From contig CBDANJ010000008.1 of the NCBI GenBank assembly GCA_965197545.1, positions 2,542,001 through 2,606,000 on the forward strand: a stretch of DNA of 64,000 nt. The letters run 5' to 3'. Origin of the DNA: CATOSP01 sp965197545. Its GTDB lineage: Bacteria; Chloroflexota; Dehalococcoidia; Lucifugimonadales; UBA3495. Shown here piece after piece: positions 17,044-25,349 of this stretch; the first letter of the stretch is position 1; each line of letters begins with the position of its first letter. The translations under genes and the position numbers were made by a program. The notes under the pieces were generated by a model. It was not told the DNA's origin and searched no databases. It saw only the letters and a program-made list of their open reading frames with translations.

Positions 17044-18636
17044 CTAGGAGCCTGTCCGAAGATTCAGGGGAAAGGTATGGGGGCGCTGGTGCAACTGCGG
17101 GCGTGTTTTTCCAGTCATCCGCGTGTTTCCGGCCCTGGAACCGGTCTGCCATCAAGTTCCAGGAAACGTACCCGTTGTTGCTTGCTCCGGTGGCTACCCG
17201 GTGGCCGCCATGCCGGCGCGCCACAGCTTCAACAGGTTGTGGGTGAGGGCTATCAGGGTGAATTCTCCCGACACCCCGGCACCGCCTCGCAACAGGAACT
17301 GCCGGAAGCCCCGGGCCTGCTTGATGCACCCGAACACCGGCTCGGTGATGGTTTTGCGCCGGGCATAGACCCCCCGTCCCTCCGGCGTCCGCAACTTGTC
17401 CCTCATGGCGGAACGCCGCGGAGTGCCGGCCGGGACCCCGCCCCCGATTCCAGCCCGGTGGTGTCTTTCCCGCCCAGTGGCCACATAGGCGTCAATCCCC
17501 TATCGGCCAGCAGCCTCAGGTTGCCTTCGCTGCAATAGCCCGCCTCGGCGGTGAACAGTCTGGGACACCGCCCCGTTTCGGGAACTCCCAGACGGGTCAG
17601 GTTCTGCTCCAGAATCTCCAGCATCGGTCCCAGGCGGCTGGTGTCCACCCCCTGGCTGCTCACCTCCTGGGCCACGATTACCCCACTGCTCTCCTCCACC
17701 ATTATCTGGGCGTTGTACCCCTGGACCCAACCCTGGGGACTCTTCATCATCCGGCTGTCCGGGTCGGTGAAGTTGCTCTGTTCCCGAGGCTGAGGCTTGG
17801 CCTCGACGGAAGCGGCGGCCGCCACTTCCTCAGTCGCCCCCTTCCTCTGGCTTCATCCCTGGCCCGGGACCGGGCCCGCTCCTCCAACCGCGCCTTGGCC
17901 TCCTTTATCCGGGTCAGCCGCTCCTCCCGACGCCGCAACTCCTCGGGCAATTCATCCCCGCGAACTGCCGCGCCGTACTCGGCGTCTTCCGCTTCGTCCA
18001 CCGCAGCGGCCCGGTCCAACAACTCCTCGACCTCGGCTTCCAGTTGGTCCGCCGCCGCCCCCATCCGCCCATAGCTCATGGCCTTATGACGCGACGCGTT
18101 GGCCTGGTACTTGCTCCCATCCAGTGAGAGATGACCCAGCCTCACCATCCCCGCCTCCCGGCACAGCCGCAGCGCCTCGATGAACAGGCATTGAAAGGCT
18201 TCCAGGTGGTTCTTCCGAAAATCGGACACCGTCCGGAAGTCGGGGAACTGGCCTCCCGAAAGGTACCTGAACGCCACGTCGATTTCACAGCCCGCCGCGA
18301 TCTTCCGAGAACTGTAGACCCCACGGCAGTAGCCGTAGAGCAGCAGCGTCAGCAGCATTCGGGGGTGGTAGGCCCGCGGCCCGCGCCCCCGGCGATAGCG
18401 GGAGGTGATTGCCCCAAGATCCAATTGGCTCACCGTGTCCTCCAGGAACAGGGCCAAATGTCCTTCGGGCAGCCAATCCCGGGGCCGCTGGGGCAGAAGA
18501 TACTCCTGGTCCAGGGAATAGTCCCGATACTCTTGGGCCATAAATCCTCCCTCCGGGCCGGTTGGATCCCCACGCTCCCCTTATTTTATAGGCGTATGTC
18601 CCTCCAGGGTAGAGGAAATATCGGACAGGCTCCTAG
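17044..18636 (-). mobile_element. IS1182-like insertion sequence
   Basis: Inverted ends read CTAGGAGCCTGTCCGA at 17044-17059 and its complement at 18621-18636. IS1182-family elements often duplicate a 4-bp palindrome; here CTAG at both outer edges fits, making the element 17048-18632 (1,585 bp). It encodes one broken transposase on the minus strand. The right end lies in the C-terminal coding region of a serine recombinase remnant. Confidence 0.8.
17194..18541 (-). pseudogene. IS1182-family DDE transposase, two frameshifts
   Basis: Starts at ATG 18541 (MAQEYRDYSLDQEYLLPQRP). Frame one runs to about 17830 and contains SLDGSKYQANASRHKAMSY with the first catalytic Asp. Frame two, from about 17830 to 17480, carries DPDSRMMKS and the GYNAQIMVEE segment with the second Asp region. 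Frame three, to 17194, carries TEPVFGCIKQARGFRQFLLRG with the Glu. All three parts align end to end as one protein of about 450 residues, so two single-base indels have broken it. It is probably inactive unless the indels are sequencing errors. Confidence 0.85.
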
Positions 18637-19205
18637 ACTGACAGAAAGTCACCTGGCAGCCGGAAGTTCGATTCCAGTTAGGTGGGCCGGACTGGACGAA
18701 ATCAAGAACCGAGGCCGATTCCGACGTCACCCCGTCCGACGGCATGGGGATAGTGTACGTCAGAACCGCCTCGTCCTCCACGATTTCGATGCCCTGCACG
18801 AAGTTGCGGATGAGGGCCTTCCGCTCCGGGAACGTCCCTTCCCGGAACAACTCGCGGAAGTCCGCCACGTACCCCTTGATCTCCTTGCTGGTGGGCAGCT
18901 CCGCCCGCCGCTGCTCCAACTGAGCCTCGGCCTCCTCCCGCGCCGCCGTTAGCTGGTCCTGGCGGGCCTTCAGGGACAGGATGCGGGGCGACAACACCTC
19001 GATGGGCAACTGCTTGGTCTCCAACGCCTGGTAGAGGTTTTCCAACCGGCCCTCCACGTCGGAAAGCTCGCTGCTGATGGCCGTCAGCCTGCCGTTGACC
19101 TCACCGGCCAGGTTGTCGATCTCCTCGGCCACCAACGTCACCAACTCGGTGATGGTCTCCTCGGTGAGAATCCGCTCCCTGATCTTGACGACGGTGATGC
19201 AATCT
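18637..19205 (-). pseudogene. C-terminal remnant of a second large serine recombinase
   Basis: A frame entered at the left of the intact recombinase encodes ITVVKIRERILTEETITELV, a coiled-coil stretch (LENLYQALETKQLPIEVLSP) and the end domain (FRELFREGTFPERKALIRNF). This is the coiled-coil and C-terminal part of a large serine recombinase; its catalytic half is missing. It joins the 3' end of the neighbouring recombinase near 19200, as if a deletion or recombination fused two related genes. The last residues before the IS (SGPPNWNRTSG) look like the antisense reading of a tRNA T arm. Confidence 0.7.
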
Positions 19206-20766
19206 CAACGGAATCGTCAACCGGGATTGCCAGCGTGATGTCCATGTTGTTGTCCCGGTCGATCATCACCTCGTCCACGACCATCTGGAGAAGCTCTTTG
19301 CGCTGCTCCGGGGGCAACTCGTCCAGTCCCTCTCCAACCTCTCCCGCCCACGCGAGGACGGCCCCCACCAACGCCCGCTTCTCGGCCCCGCTGGCTTCCC
19401 TGGCGCGGCAGTCGTCCAGCTTGGCTCTGAGGCTCTCCAGCCGCTCGGTGATGAACTTGCGCTGAAGGTCCAGTTGGGCCTCGGTGATCTTCCCCGACAC
19501 GTACAGCCTGATGGCCCGGTCCTCCTCCAGTTGGACGCTTCTCAGCTCGCGCTCCGCCTCGGCGGCCTCCACGGTCAACCCGCCGTCTCCCGGGTCGTCC
19601 AGCACCTCGATGCCGGAGACGATGAGGCCGGGGTTCTGAAGGACGCGCTTGACCTCGCTCCAGACCCGCTCCTCCAGCAGGTCCGCCTTGATGTAGGGTT
19701 TCTCCCGGCAGTGCAGCCGGTGCCGCATCATCCCGCCGCACCGGTAGTACCGGCGGGGGATGGCAAGGTGGTATTCGTAGAGCTTGCCGTTGCGCCGGTG
19801 GCTGGTGAACTGGGTTCCATTGGCCCCGAACATCATCCCGCACTCGGCGCACCGGAGCAGGTGCTGCAACAGGTAGGAAAGCTTGGTGTTCCGCTTGGAC
19901 CGCTTCATCCGAAGCTGCTTGAGGCTCTGGGCCTGGTCCCAGGTCTCCTCGTCTATGATGGATGGGACCGCCACCTGTATCCAGGTGTCCTGCGGTTGGT
20001 CGTAGACCCTGGTCCCCTGCTCGGTCAAAATCTGCCTGGTCTGGCCGTAGCTCCAGGCGCCCTTGTAGGTCGCATTCGCCAGGAGACGATGGATATTCGA
20101 CTCATACCACCGCTGCCCGGATTGGGCGGTGGGGACTCCCTCGTCCATGAACTGCCAGGCTATGGTGGAAGCTCCCATCCCTTCGTGAACGTACATGCGG
20201 AAGATGCGGCGCACGACCTCGGCCTCGGCCTCCACTATCTCCGGCTTGCCGTCGTCTCCGACGCGATAGCCGTAGGGCAGCCGGCCCGCCGGGATGCGCC
20301 CCTGCTTGGCGGCCCCGCGCTTGCCCATCGTGGCCCGCTCCCGGAAGTTGTCCAACTCGATCTTGCCGATGGCGGCCATGAGGCCGAAGGTCTTCATGTC
20401 GATGGCGTCCATGACGGCTTCCAGGTTGATGCGTTGGGCTTCCACCACTTCCATGAGGGCGGCGGCGGGGTACATGCCCCGGCTGAGACGGTCCGACTTC
20501 CAGCAGACGATGGTGTCGAAGCGTCCCTCGCGGGCGTCGGCCAGCATCCGCTGAAATTCGGGGCGCTTCTTGGACCAGCCGTGCCCCACCTCCTGGTAGC
20601 GGGCCGTGATGGTCAGCCCCTTGCGCTCACAGTAGGCTTCCATGTCGCCTATTTGCTCGGAGATGGAGGTCTTGTCCTCTGTGTCCTGGCTCTTGTCCGA
20701 CACGCGGGCGTAGATGGCCGCTCGCTGCCCGTTTGGCTGCTGTTGCTGCCCCCTGGTTCCTGCCAT
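19138..20766 (-). CDS. Large serine recombinase
   Basis: 542 residues. The resolvase domain (about 15-165) has the nucleophile Ser23 in YARVSDKSQ, then WKSDRLSRG and the long helix. The recombinase domain follows (KRGAAKQGRIPAGRLPYGYRV), then a zinc ribbon (CAECGMMFG with CGGMMRHRLHC) and a coiled coil. The family integrates or excises phages and ICEs at att sites without cofactors. The last 18 or so residues may be read-through across the junction with the second recombinase remnant; the natural end is probably near SVEIAS. Whether it or the tyrosine recombinase mobilises this region is unresolved. Confidence 0.92.
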   Translation of the reverse strand: MAGTRGQQQQPNGQRAAIYARVSDKSQDTEDKTSISEQIGDMEAYCERKGLTITARYQEVGHGWSKKRPEFQRMLADAREGRFDTIVCWKSDRLSRGMYPAAALMEVVEAQRINLEAVMDAIDMKTFGLMAAIGKIELDNFRERATMGKRGAAKQGRIPAGRLPYGYRVGDDGKPEIVEAEAEVVRRIFRMYVHEGMGASTIAWQFMDEGVPTAQSGQRWYESNIHRLLANATYKGAWSYGQTRQILTEQGTRVYDQPQDTWIQVAVPSIIDEETWDQAQSLKQLRMKRSKRNTKLSYLLQHLLRCAECGMMFGANGTQFTSHRRNGKLYEYHLAIPRRYYRCGGMMRHRLHCREKPYIKADLLEERVWSEVKRVLQNPGLIVSGIEVLDDPGDGGLTVEAAEAERELRSVQLEEDRAIRLYVSGKITEAQLDLQRKFITERLESLRAKLDDCRAREASGAEKRALVGAVLAWAGEVGEGLDELPPEQRKELLQMVVDEVMIDRDNNMDITLAIPVDDSVEIASPSSRSGSGFSPRRPSPSW

Positions 20767-21015
20767 GATTCCCTCCTCTTGTCATGCTCTTGCAAAATAA
20801 AAGAGACCCGCCTCCTGCCGGGAGCGGGTCTGCAAGTAGTACAATACCACCGCATCACCTGTCCATTCAGGTGGCGCCGCGGCCCGGGGTGTTGTCAGCA
20901 CCGCCGGGCCAACCTGTCGCCCCGATGATACCCGATGGACGGAACGGCGTCAAAGGGCTGGCGGTCAGCCGGTGGCAGCGGCATCCCTTGCCCGCCTCGC
21001 TGGAGCCAAGCCGCT

Positions 21016-21354
21016 TCACTTTTCCTCCGCTCCACCGTCCTCCAGGGGGGATTTCCGCTCTGGCGGGGTCGTCCCATCGCGGGTGGCGTACTTGACCATC
21101 AGTGAGAAGATGCGGCGCAGCCGGTCCTGGGCGTCGGGGGCCGGGTTGCATTGAACCCGCACCACCCCCAGTTGCGGCCCGGCCCGGCTGGGGTTCCTGG
21201 GTTTGTCCCGGTTCCTGGTATCTGCCAAATCGTTCCTCCGGCGGTCCCGGCAGGCCGGATGGTTTCTTTCGGGGAGGACGGCCCGCCGTTGGCTTGCGGG
21301 GCGCTTCACGGCGAGGGCGACTGCCTTGCCCCAGCCGTAGAACACCCGTTCCAA
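21016..21354 (-). CDS. Small basic protein, function unknown
   Basis: 112 residues from a TTG start (a GTG three codons in is also possible). N-terminal half is Arg/Pro-rich; the middle (VRVQCNPAPDAQDRLRRIFSLMVKYATRDG) has a predicted amphipathic helix and looks like constrained coding sequence. It lies between the recombinase and the HTH cluster. I do not recognise a family. Confidence 0.45.
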   Translation of the reverse strand: MERVFYGWGKAVALAVKRPASQRRAVLPERNHPACRDRRRNDLADTRNRDKPRNPSRAGPQLGVVRVQCNPAPDAQDRLRRIFSLMVKYATRDGTTPPERKSPLEDGGAEEK

Positions 21355-21542
21355 ACCAGTGTGGGCAACCGGAGGGCCGGAGGGAACCGCTCATAGGGTG
21401 GTTCACGCATGAACCACCCTATAAGGGAGCGAAGACGACGCCACGGGGGGCGGCACGGCGAAGCGGTTGGATGGGGCGGGGCAACCGCGGAGTCGCGGCG
21501 GAGGGGAGGAAAGGGCGGGCCGGGGGTCTGTCCCCCGGCGGC

Positions 21543-21809
21543 TCACTCCTTATGCCGGGGATTGGCCCTGGGAAGCAGGTGGGCCAGGCCCAGCTCCTCG
21601 GCCAGGTCCTGGAGGGCCAGCAGGTAGTGGGAGCTGGGCTGGACCCCGTGCTTGGTCCACCGCCGGATGGTCAGGGGACTGGTCCCCAGGCGGCGGGCCA
21701 GCTCGCTCCAGGACAGCCCGCTGGCCTCCTTGAACCGCACCAGGCACTCGGCGAAGTCCTCGGGGAACTCGTAGAATCCCCGGCGGTGGCGCGTCTTCTG
21801 GCGGGGCAT
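21543..21809 (-). CDS. XRE-type HTH protein, paralogue of the protein at 48.0-48.2 kb
   Basis: 88 residues from ATG 21809. HTH: WSELARRLGTSPLTIRRW. The N-terminus MPRQKTRHRRGFYEFPEDF matches that of the protein encoded at 48003-48248 (MPRQHTRHSRIVYVFPDDF), so the two are paralogues. The gene is 4 bases after another small HTH gene and part of a cluster of three. Confidence 0.75.
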   Translation of the reverse strand: MPRQKTRHRRGFYEFPEDFAECLVRFKEASGLSWSELARRLGTSPLTIRRWTKHGVQPSSHYLLALQDLAEELGLAHLLPRANPRHKE

Positions 21810-21813
21810 TGAC

Positions 21814-22164
21814 TTACGGCCTCCACAGGGACGCCAGGAAGCCGTCCTCCACGATGATGTCCAGGCCGCCGGGCACCACCCCGGCCAGGCGCACGACGGA
21901 GAGCATGGCCCCGCCGCAGGGTTCGGTCCCGTCGTCCCAGCGCTGCGCCTGCTTGCGGTCCACTCCCAGGGCGTCGGCAAAGCCGTTACCCGTGAGGCGG
22001 GTGGCCCGCCGCAGGCGGCGGAGGCGCTGCGGGAAGTCCTCGGGCAACACGCCGGAGCCGTAGAGGAAGGGTCTTCCGGCGATGATGAGTTGCGGCCCGC
22101 CCCGGTGCGAAACAGGGGAAAGGCTACTGCGGGTCCTCGGGGTGCTCGATGAAGAACAATTCAT
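21814..22164 (-). CDS. Small HTH protein of the same group
   Basis: Up to 116 residues; the true start is uncertain (GTG at 22047 would give 77 residues). The conserved part begins LPEDFPQRLRRLRRATRLTG and continues with the HTH NGFADALGVDRKQAQRW. The PEDF motif is shared with the neighbouring proteins. Overlaps the upstream HTH gene by 41 bases if the long start is used, which argues for a later start. Confidence 0.6.
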   Translation of the reverse strand: MNCSSSSTPRTRSSLSPVSHRGGPQLIIAGRPFLYGSGVLPEDFPQRLRRLRRATRLTGNGFADALGVDRKQAQRWDDGTEPCGGAMLSVVRLAGVVPGGLDIIVEDGFLASLWRP

Positions 22165-22369
22165 GGAAATCCTCCACTCCCAGGACCCGCTGCATCCGGC
22201 GGCGGAGGCGGCCCGACGCGGCCCGCTCTTGGTTGACCAGCCTGGACAGGTGGCTGCGGCTGATGCCCAGCTCGCCGGCCAGCCAGTTCTGGGAGCGGTG
22301 CAGCAGGGCCAGCCGGTCCCAGAGGGCCTGGGGCTTGAGCCTTACCACGGTGCGCTGTCGGCGGGTCAT
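22124..22369 (-). CDS. XRE-family HTH protein
   Basis: 81 residues, nearly all one HTH domain: ALLHRSQNWLAGELGISRSHLSRLVNQER. First gene of the minus-strand HTH cluster and divergent from the XRE/ImmA pair. The dyad at 22396-22420 lies just upstream, so it probably regulates this intergenic region. Resembles the small protein at 42538-42789 in its HTH layout and C-terminal VLGVEDFHELF / ALGVSEFEDLF motif. Confidence 0.75.
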   Translation of the reverse strand: MTRRQRTVVRLKPQALWDRLALLHRSQNWLAGELGISRSHLSRLVNQERAASGRLRRRMQRVLGVEDFHELFFIEHPEDPQ

Positions 22370-22395
22370 TGCGCGGTTGCCGGTCCTGGTATAAT

Positions 22396-22420
22396 CTAAT
22401 CGCAGTTAGTCCACGATTAG
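22396..22420. promoter_or_regulatory. Operator-like dyad between divergent HTH genes
   Basis: CTAATCG-N11-CGATTAG, perfect 7-bp arms, in the 161-base gap between the divergent regulators. It overlaps an AT-rich promoter-like stretch. Likely site for one of the two flanking HTH proteins; which one is not determinable from sequence. Confidence 0.6.
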
Positions 22421-22530
22421 AGTGATTGTAGGCAGGGGCAATGCCACCTGTCAAGAGAAAAGGGAACTAATGTGCTATTATTGGGCTGTAATCAGCCCAT
22501 GCCAGACCGACGCCGGGAGGGACGACCCTC

Positions 22531-22899
22531 ATGCCTGAAGCCAGGGAGCGCCAGTGGAAGAACATCGGGGACCGCATCCGCGAGGCCCGGACCAAGCTGG
22601 GGCTGACCCAGGCCCAGCTTGGCCTTCAGGTGGGGGTCAGCTCCCAGACCGTCTGGGCCTGGGAGTCGGGCCGGGTGAAGCCAACCCACGAACACCTGGA
22701 GGAACTGGCCTTCCGCTGCCAGGTGAGCACCGCCTGGCTGCTGGGCCGGGACGTGCTGGAGGCCGAGTTGCTCAAGGAGGCCAGCGTCTCCTTCCACGAT
22801 GCCGTGGAGGGCCTGCCCCTGGAGGACGTGGAGACGATCCAGAACTTCATCAACTTCGTCCGCCAGGAACGGCGGCGCAGGACGGAGGCCGGGGAATGA
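22531..22899 (+). CDS. XRE-family repressor of an XRE/ImmA pair
   Basis: 122 residues. HTH at about 11-65: IREARTKLGLTQAQLGLQVG, then SSQTVWAWESGRVKP. The C-terminal helix (EDVETIQNFINFVRQERRRR) is a dimerisation or partner segment. The stop overlaps the ImmA-like start as ATGA, so the two are coupled. In ICEBs1-type elements such a repressor (ImmR) is cleaved by its ImmA partner to derepress transfer. Confidence 0.85.
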   Translation: MPEARERQWKNIGDRIREARTKLGLTQAQLGLQVGVSSQTVWAWESGRVKPTHEHLEELAFRCQVSTAWLLGRDVLEAELLKEASVSFHDAVEGLPLEDVETIQNFINFVRQERRRRTEAGE

Positions 22900-23336
22900 A
22901 CCGGGCGCAAGCAAGAGGCGCGGCCCTGCGGCGCAAGCTGGGGCTGACCGGCCTGGTGGACGCCGAGGCGGTGGCCAACCTGCACGGGTATCGGGTGAAA
23001 CGGTTGCCGCTGGTGAAGCAGAAGGAACTGGAGGTGGCCGGGATCATCTGCATCGCCGAGCGGCTGGGGCCGGAGTGGCGGCGCTGGTGCATCGCCCACT
23101 CCCTGGGACACAAGATGATGCACCCGGACAACCTCCTCAGGGTGGGGCGCGAGACCGGGCTGGGCCACAGGTTCGAGCGGGAGGCCAACGACTTCGCCCA
23201 CGCCCTGCTGATGGACGGGCGGGAAGCTGTCAGGGCGGGCCTGACCCACTCCTGGGAGGTGGCGGAGCATTTCGGAGTGCCGGACGAGATCGTCCGGCTC
23301 CAGCCGCCCCTGGTCTTCGATGTGACGACGGGATAA
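22896..23336 (+). CDS. ImmA/IrrE-family protein with a substituted active-site Glu
   Basis: 146 residues, starting at ATG 22896. The family has a zinc-binding HExxH; here the site reads HSLGH at 68-72, Ser in place of the catalytic Glu (codon TCC). Downstream features remain: a further His at 76 and EREANDFAHALLM, which normally supplies the third ligand. If the metal is still bound, hydrolysis should be lost. It may be a decoy, an anti-repressor working without cleavage or simply a decayed copy. It pairs with the XRE gene upstream. Confidence 0.85.
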   Translation: MNRAQARGAALRRKLGLTGLVDAEAVANLHGYRVKRLPLVKQKELEVAGIICIAERLGPEWRRWCIAHSLGHKMMHPDNLLRVGRETGLGHRFEREANDFAHALLMDGREAVRAGLTHSWEVAEHFGVPDEIVRLQPPLVFDVTTG

Positions 23337-23465
23337 TCGCCTCCCGGCCGGGCGGCCAGGCCCAAAGCAGCCGCGTTCCGGTCGGCCAAGCCCCCTCGGC
23401 AAGGCCGCAATCAGCCGTGCTGCATGAAAGGGTAACGGGATGGGTGTCATGGGGGACGCGATGGG

Positions 23466-24245
23466 TCAAGGACCGGACTCCGTAGTACCGCCGGCAGGGG
23501 CATAGTAGACCTGAATGCTATCCACGTCCGCCGAGTTCAGCAGAACCGTACCACCGCCCGGCTGGTCCTCCAGCCGGAATGCCCGGCCCGGCGCGTTGGC
23601 TGGGGCGTATACGGCGTGTCTGATCAGGAAGTCCTTTTCCTCCTGAGAGTCGGGCAAAATGGGATAGGATGCGATTTCCCCGTAGTAGATGTCACCCCTC
23701 TTCATCTTGACCATCACCAATGGCCTGGCTTGGGCGTACCCGTCGGTGGCGACGTGAAAGGCGTCGTACCAGATGGGTTCTACGGGAAAATCGGGTCTGG
23801 GGGGCCTTATCCAACCCAGGCCGGGAACCGCCCCCATGCCCCGGGCCAACAGGCCGCCGCCCTTGACTATGCCGGTCGCCGCCCGGTTGGGCGCTTCATA
23901 AGCTCCCATCAACACCGAAGCGACGACCACGTAGAGCGGGTAGAGGGTGAAAAGCAGGGTTCCCTCGACAAAATACACGCTGAGAAATTCATGGGGCTTC
24001 CTGCCGGGAAGCTCGCTGAGGTGGGATTCCAGGTGAAACGCCGAGTCCAGGAGGGCCGTTACCCCGAACACCAGGGCCACGCCCAGGAGGTGGACGTATA
24101 CGGAAAACTCCAGCATCTCAGATAGTTGCCAGAGGGCGCTGCGCCGGGACGGGTCGGCCCGCCGGGCCAGGGCCGAGCGGTAGGAGAGGAATCCGGGGAG
24201 AACCAGGACCAGGATAGCCCCGATGTCCAGGGCCGACGTGGGCAA
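23466..24245 (-). CDS. Membrane protein, DUF6338-like
   Basis: 259 residues, TTG start preceded by GGAGAG. An N-terminal membrane helix (GAILVLVLPGFLSYRSAL), two further hydrophobic segments at about 45-65 and 95-115, then a soluble domain (WYDAFHVATDGYAQARPLVMV, MKRGDIYYGEIASYPILPDS) of the DUF6338 type with a small beta barrel. Function unknown; such proteins are common in mobile elements and phages. It follows a small disordered protein by 15 bases and is likely co-transcribed with it. Confidence 0.75.
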   Translation of the reverse strand: MPTSALDIGAILVLVLPGFLSYRSALARRADPSRRSALWQLSEMLEFSVYVHLLGVALVFGVTALLDSAFHLESHLSELPGRKPHEFLSVYFVEGTLLFTLYPLYVVVASVLMGAYEAPNRAATGIVKGGGLLARGMGAVPGLGWIRPPRPDFPVEPIWYDAFHVATDGYAQARPLVMVKMKRGDIYYGEIASYPILPDSQEEKDFLIRHAVYAPANAPGRAFRLEDQPGGGTVLLNSADVDSIQVYYAPAGGTTESGP

Positions 24246-24260
24246 GGGACTCTCTCCGGC

Positions 24261-24530
24261 CTACCCTTCGGATTCCACCGGGGCTTGGCCGGACGCCGGT
24301 TGGTCGGGCGGCGTCTGCTGGGGCTGCCCGGTTTTCTGGTTGCCGGGATTATCCACGCCCATGATGGCCTCCACCACGGGGTTCTTCGGCAAAGGCTGGT
24401 CGTTGGGCGGCACGTCATCCCGCGACCTCTTGAGCCATTCGGGGGCGTAGCTCCCGCCCCGATTCTCCCGATCCCGGCCCCCATTGCTTCTGGAACCCCT
24501 ATCTCGATTATCGCTGCTTTCCTTCGGCAT
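24261..24530 (-). CDS. Small disordered protein upstream of the DUF6338-like gene
   Basis: 89 residues, start ATG 24530 with GGAGG five bases before. Low complexity: Arg/Asn/Gly/Ser-rich first, then Pro/Gln-rich (QPQQTPPDQPASGQAP), with a conserved-looking SYAPEWLKRSRDDVPPNDQP in the middle. It looks like an intrinsically disordered adaptor. It precedes the DUF6338-like gene by 15 bases. Confidence 0.6.
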   Translation of the reverse strand: MPKESSDNRDRGSRSNGGRDRENRGGSYAPEWLKRSRDDVPPNDQPLPKNPVVEAIMGVDNPGNQKTGQPQQTPPDQPASGQAPVESEG

Positions 24531-24827
24531 GGCGTCCTCCGCTCGGGTCTTGAGAACAAACGGAAACATGAAAATCCCCACCGCCGGAACGCTGGGGGCG
24601 ACGAATACAGCCTAACAAGGCCGGTGCAGAGTGTCAACGACAGTCTGGCCGCTGGTCAAGACGGGAATCCCAAAGGGCATAAATCCCACCTGGTGCGTTG
24701 ATCCGGCGCATCATTCATGGGGTATTCCACCAACTCGACTGGCAAAGCACCGATGAGAGGGTCTAAAGTGTACGGAACCCTGGCTTAGAAGGGAATACGC
24801 GGTGGGCGCTGCTGAGGAGCGGACGGC

Positions 24828-25301
24828 ATGACACGCGCCAGACTACGGCGGGGAATACGCAAACGAAAGGCGGCGCGGGAGGCCAGGGAGCGCAAGGCCA
24901 GGCGGGTTTGGGCGGCCAGCCTGCCGCCTCCGCCTCTCGAATTGAGCGAAGGACCGGAACCCTGCCGGCACACCTGGGGGGAGCCCGAGGCCGTCAGCTT
25001 CTCCGAGGGCAGCCGGGACGGGATCCGGGTCTGCGACACGTGCCAGGGATTCGTGCCCCGGTGCAGAAAGTGCCGTGGCTACCACCTGGCGTATGTGGGC
25101 CTTGGGGGCGAATACTCGATGCCGCCGTGGGTCTCCGAATCGTGGCTGAGGGAGCACGGGTGCCGGGGCGAGAGCTTCGGAGACGTGCCCATACCCTTCG
25201 TCCGGCTGCCTGGCGGCTATGAACCCCCGGTGTTCGACCTGGCCACCTACGGGGAGATGGAGGACCAGCCTGGGGGCTACGAGTTGTGGTGGTTCAGCTG
25301 A
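24828..25301 (+). CDS. Cysteine-containing protein, function unknown
   Basis: 157 residues. A basic N-terminus (RARLRRGIRKRKAAREARER) precedes a Cys-rich centre: CDTCQGFVPRCRKCRG, two CxxC pairs as in a small zinc finger. The C-terminal part is aromatic (YGEMEDQPGGYELWWF). A GGAGCGG site precedes the ATG. It is convergent with the transfer operon and stands alone. Nucleic-acid binding is a guess from the zinc-finger-like pattern. Confidence 0.55.
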   Translation: MTRARLRRGIRKRKAAREARERKARRVWAASLPPPPLELSEGPEPCRHTWGEPEAVSFSEGSRDGIRVCDTCQGFVPRCRKCRGYHLAYVGLGGEYSMPPWVSESWLREHGCRGESFGDVPIPFVRLPGGYEPPVFDLATYGEMEDQPGGYELWWFS

Positions 25302-25349
25302 CGGGGAGGAATGCCGGGGAGGCGGCTTCCCCGGCAGGGCAGGTCCAAT

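Noticed and set aside
19474..20928. 484-residue frame on the plus strand across the serine recombinase
   Set aside because: Antisense shadow of the recombinase; no motif.
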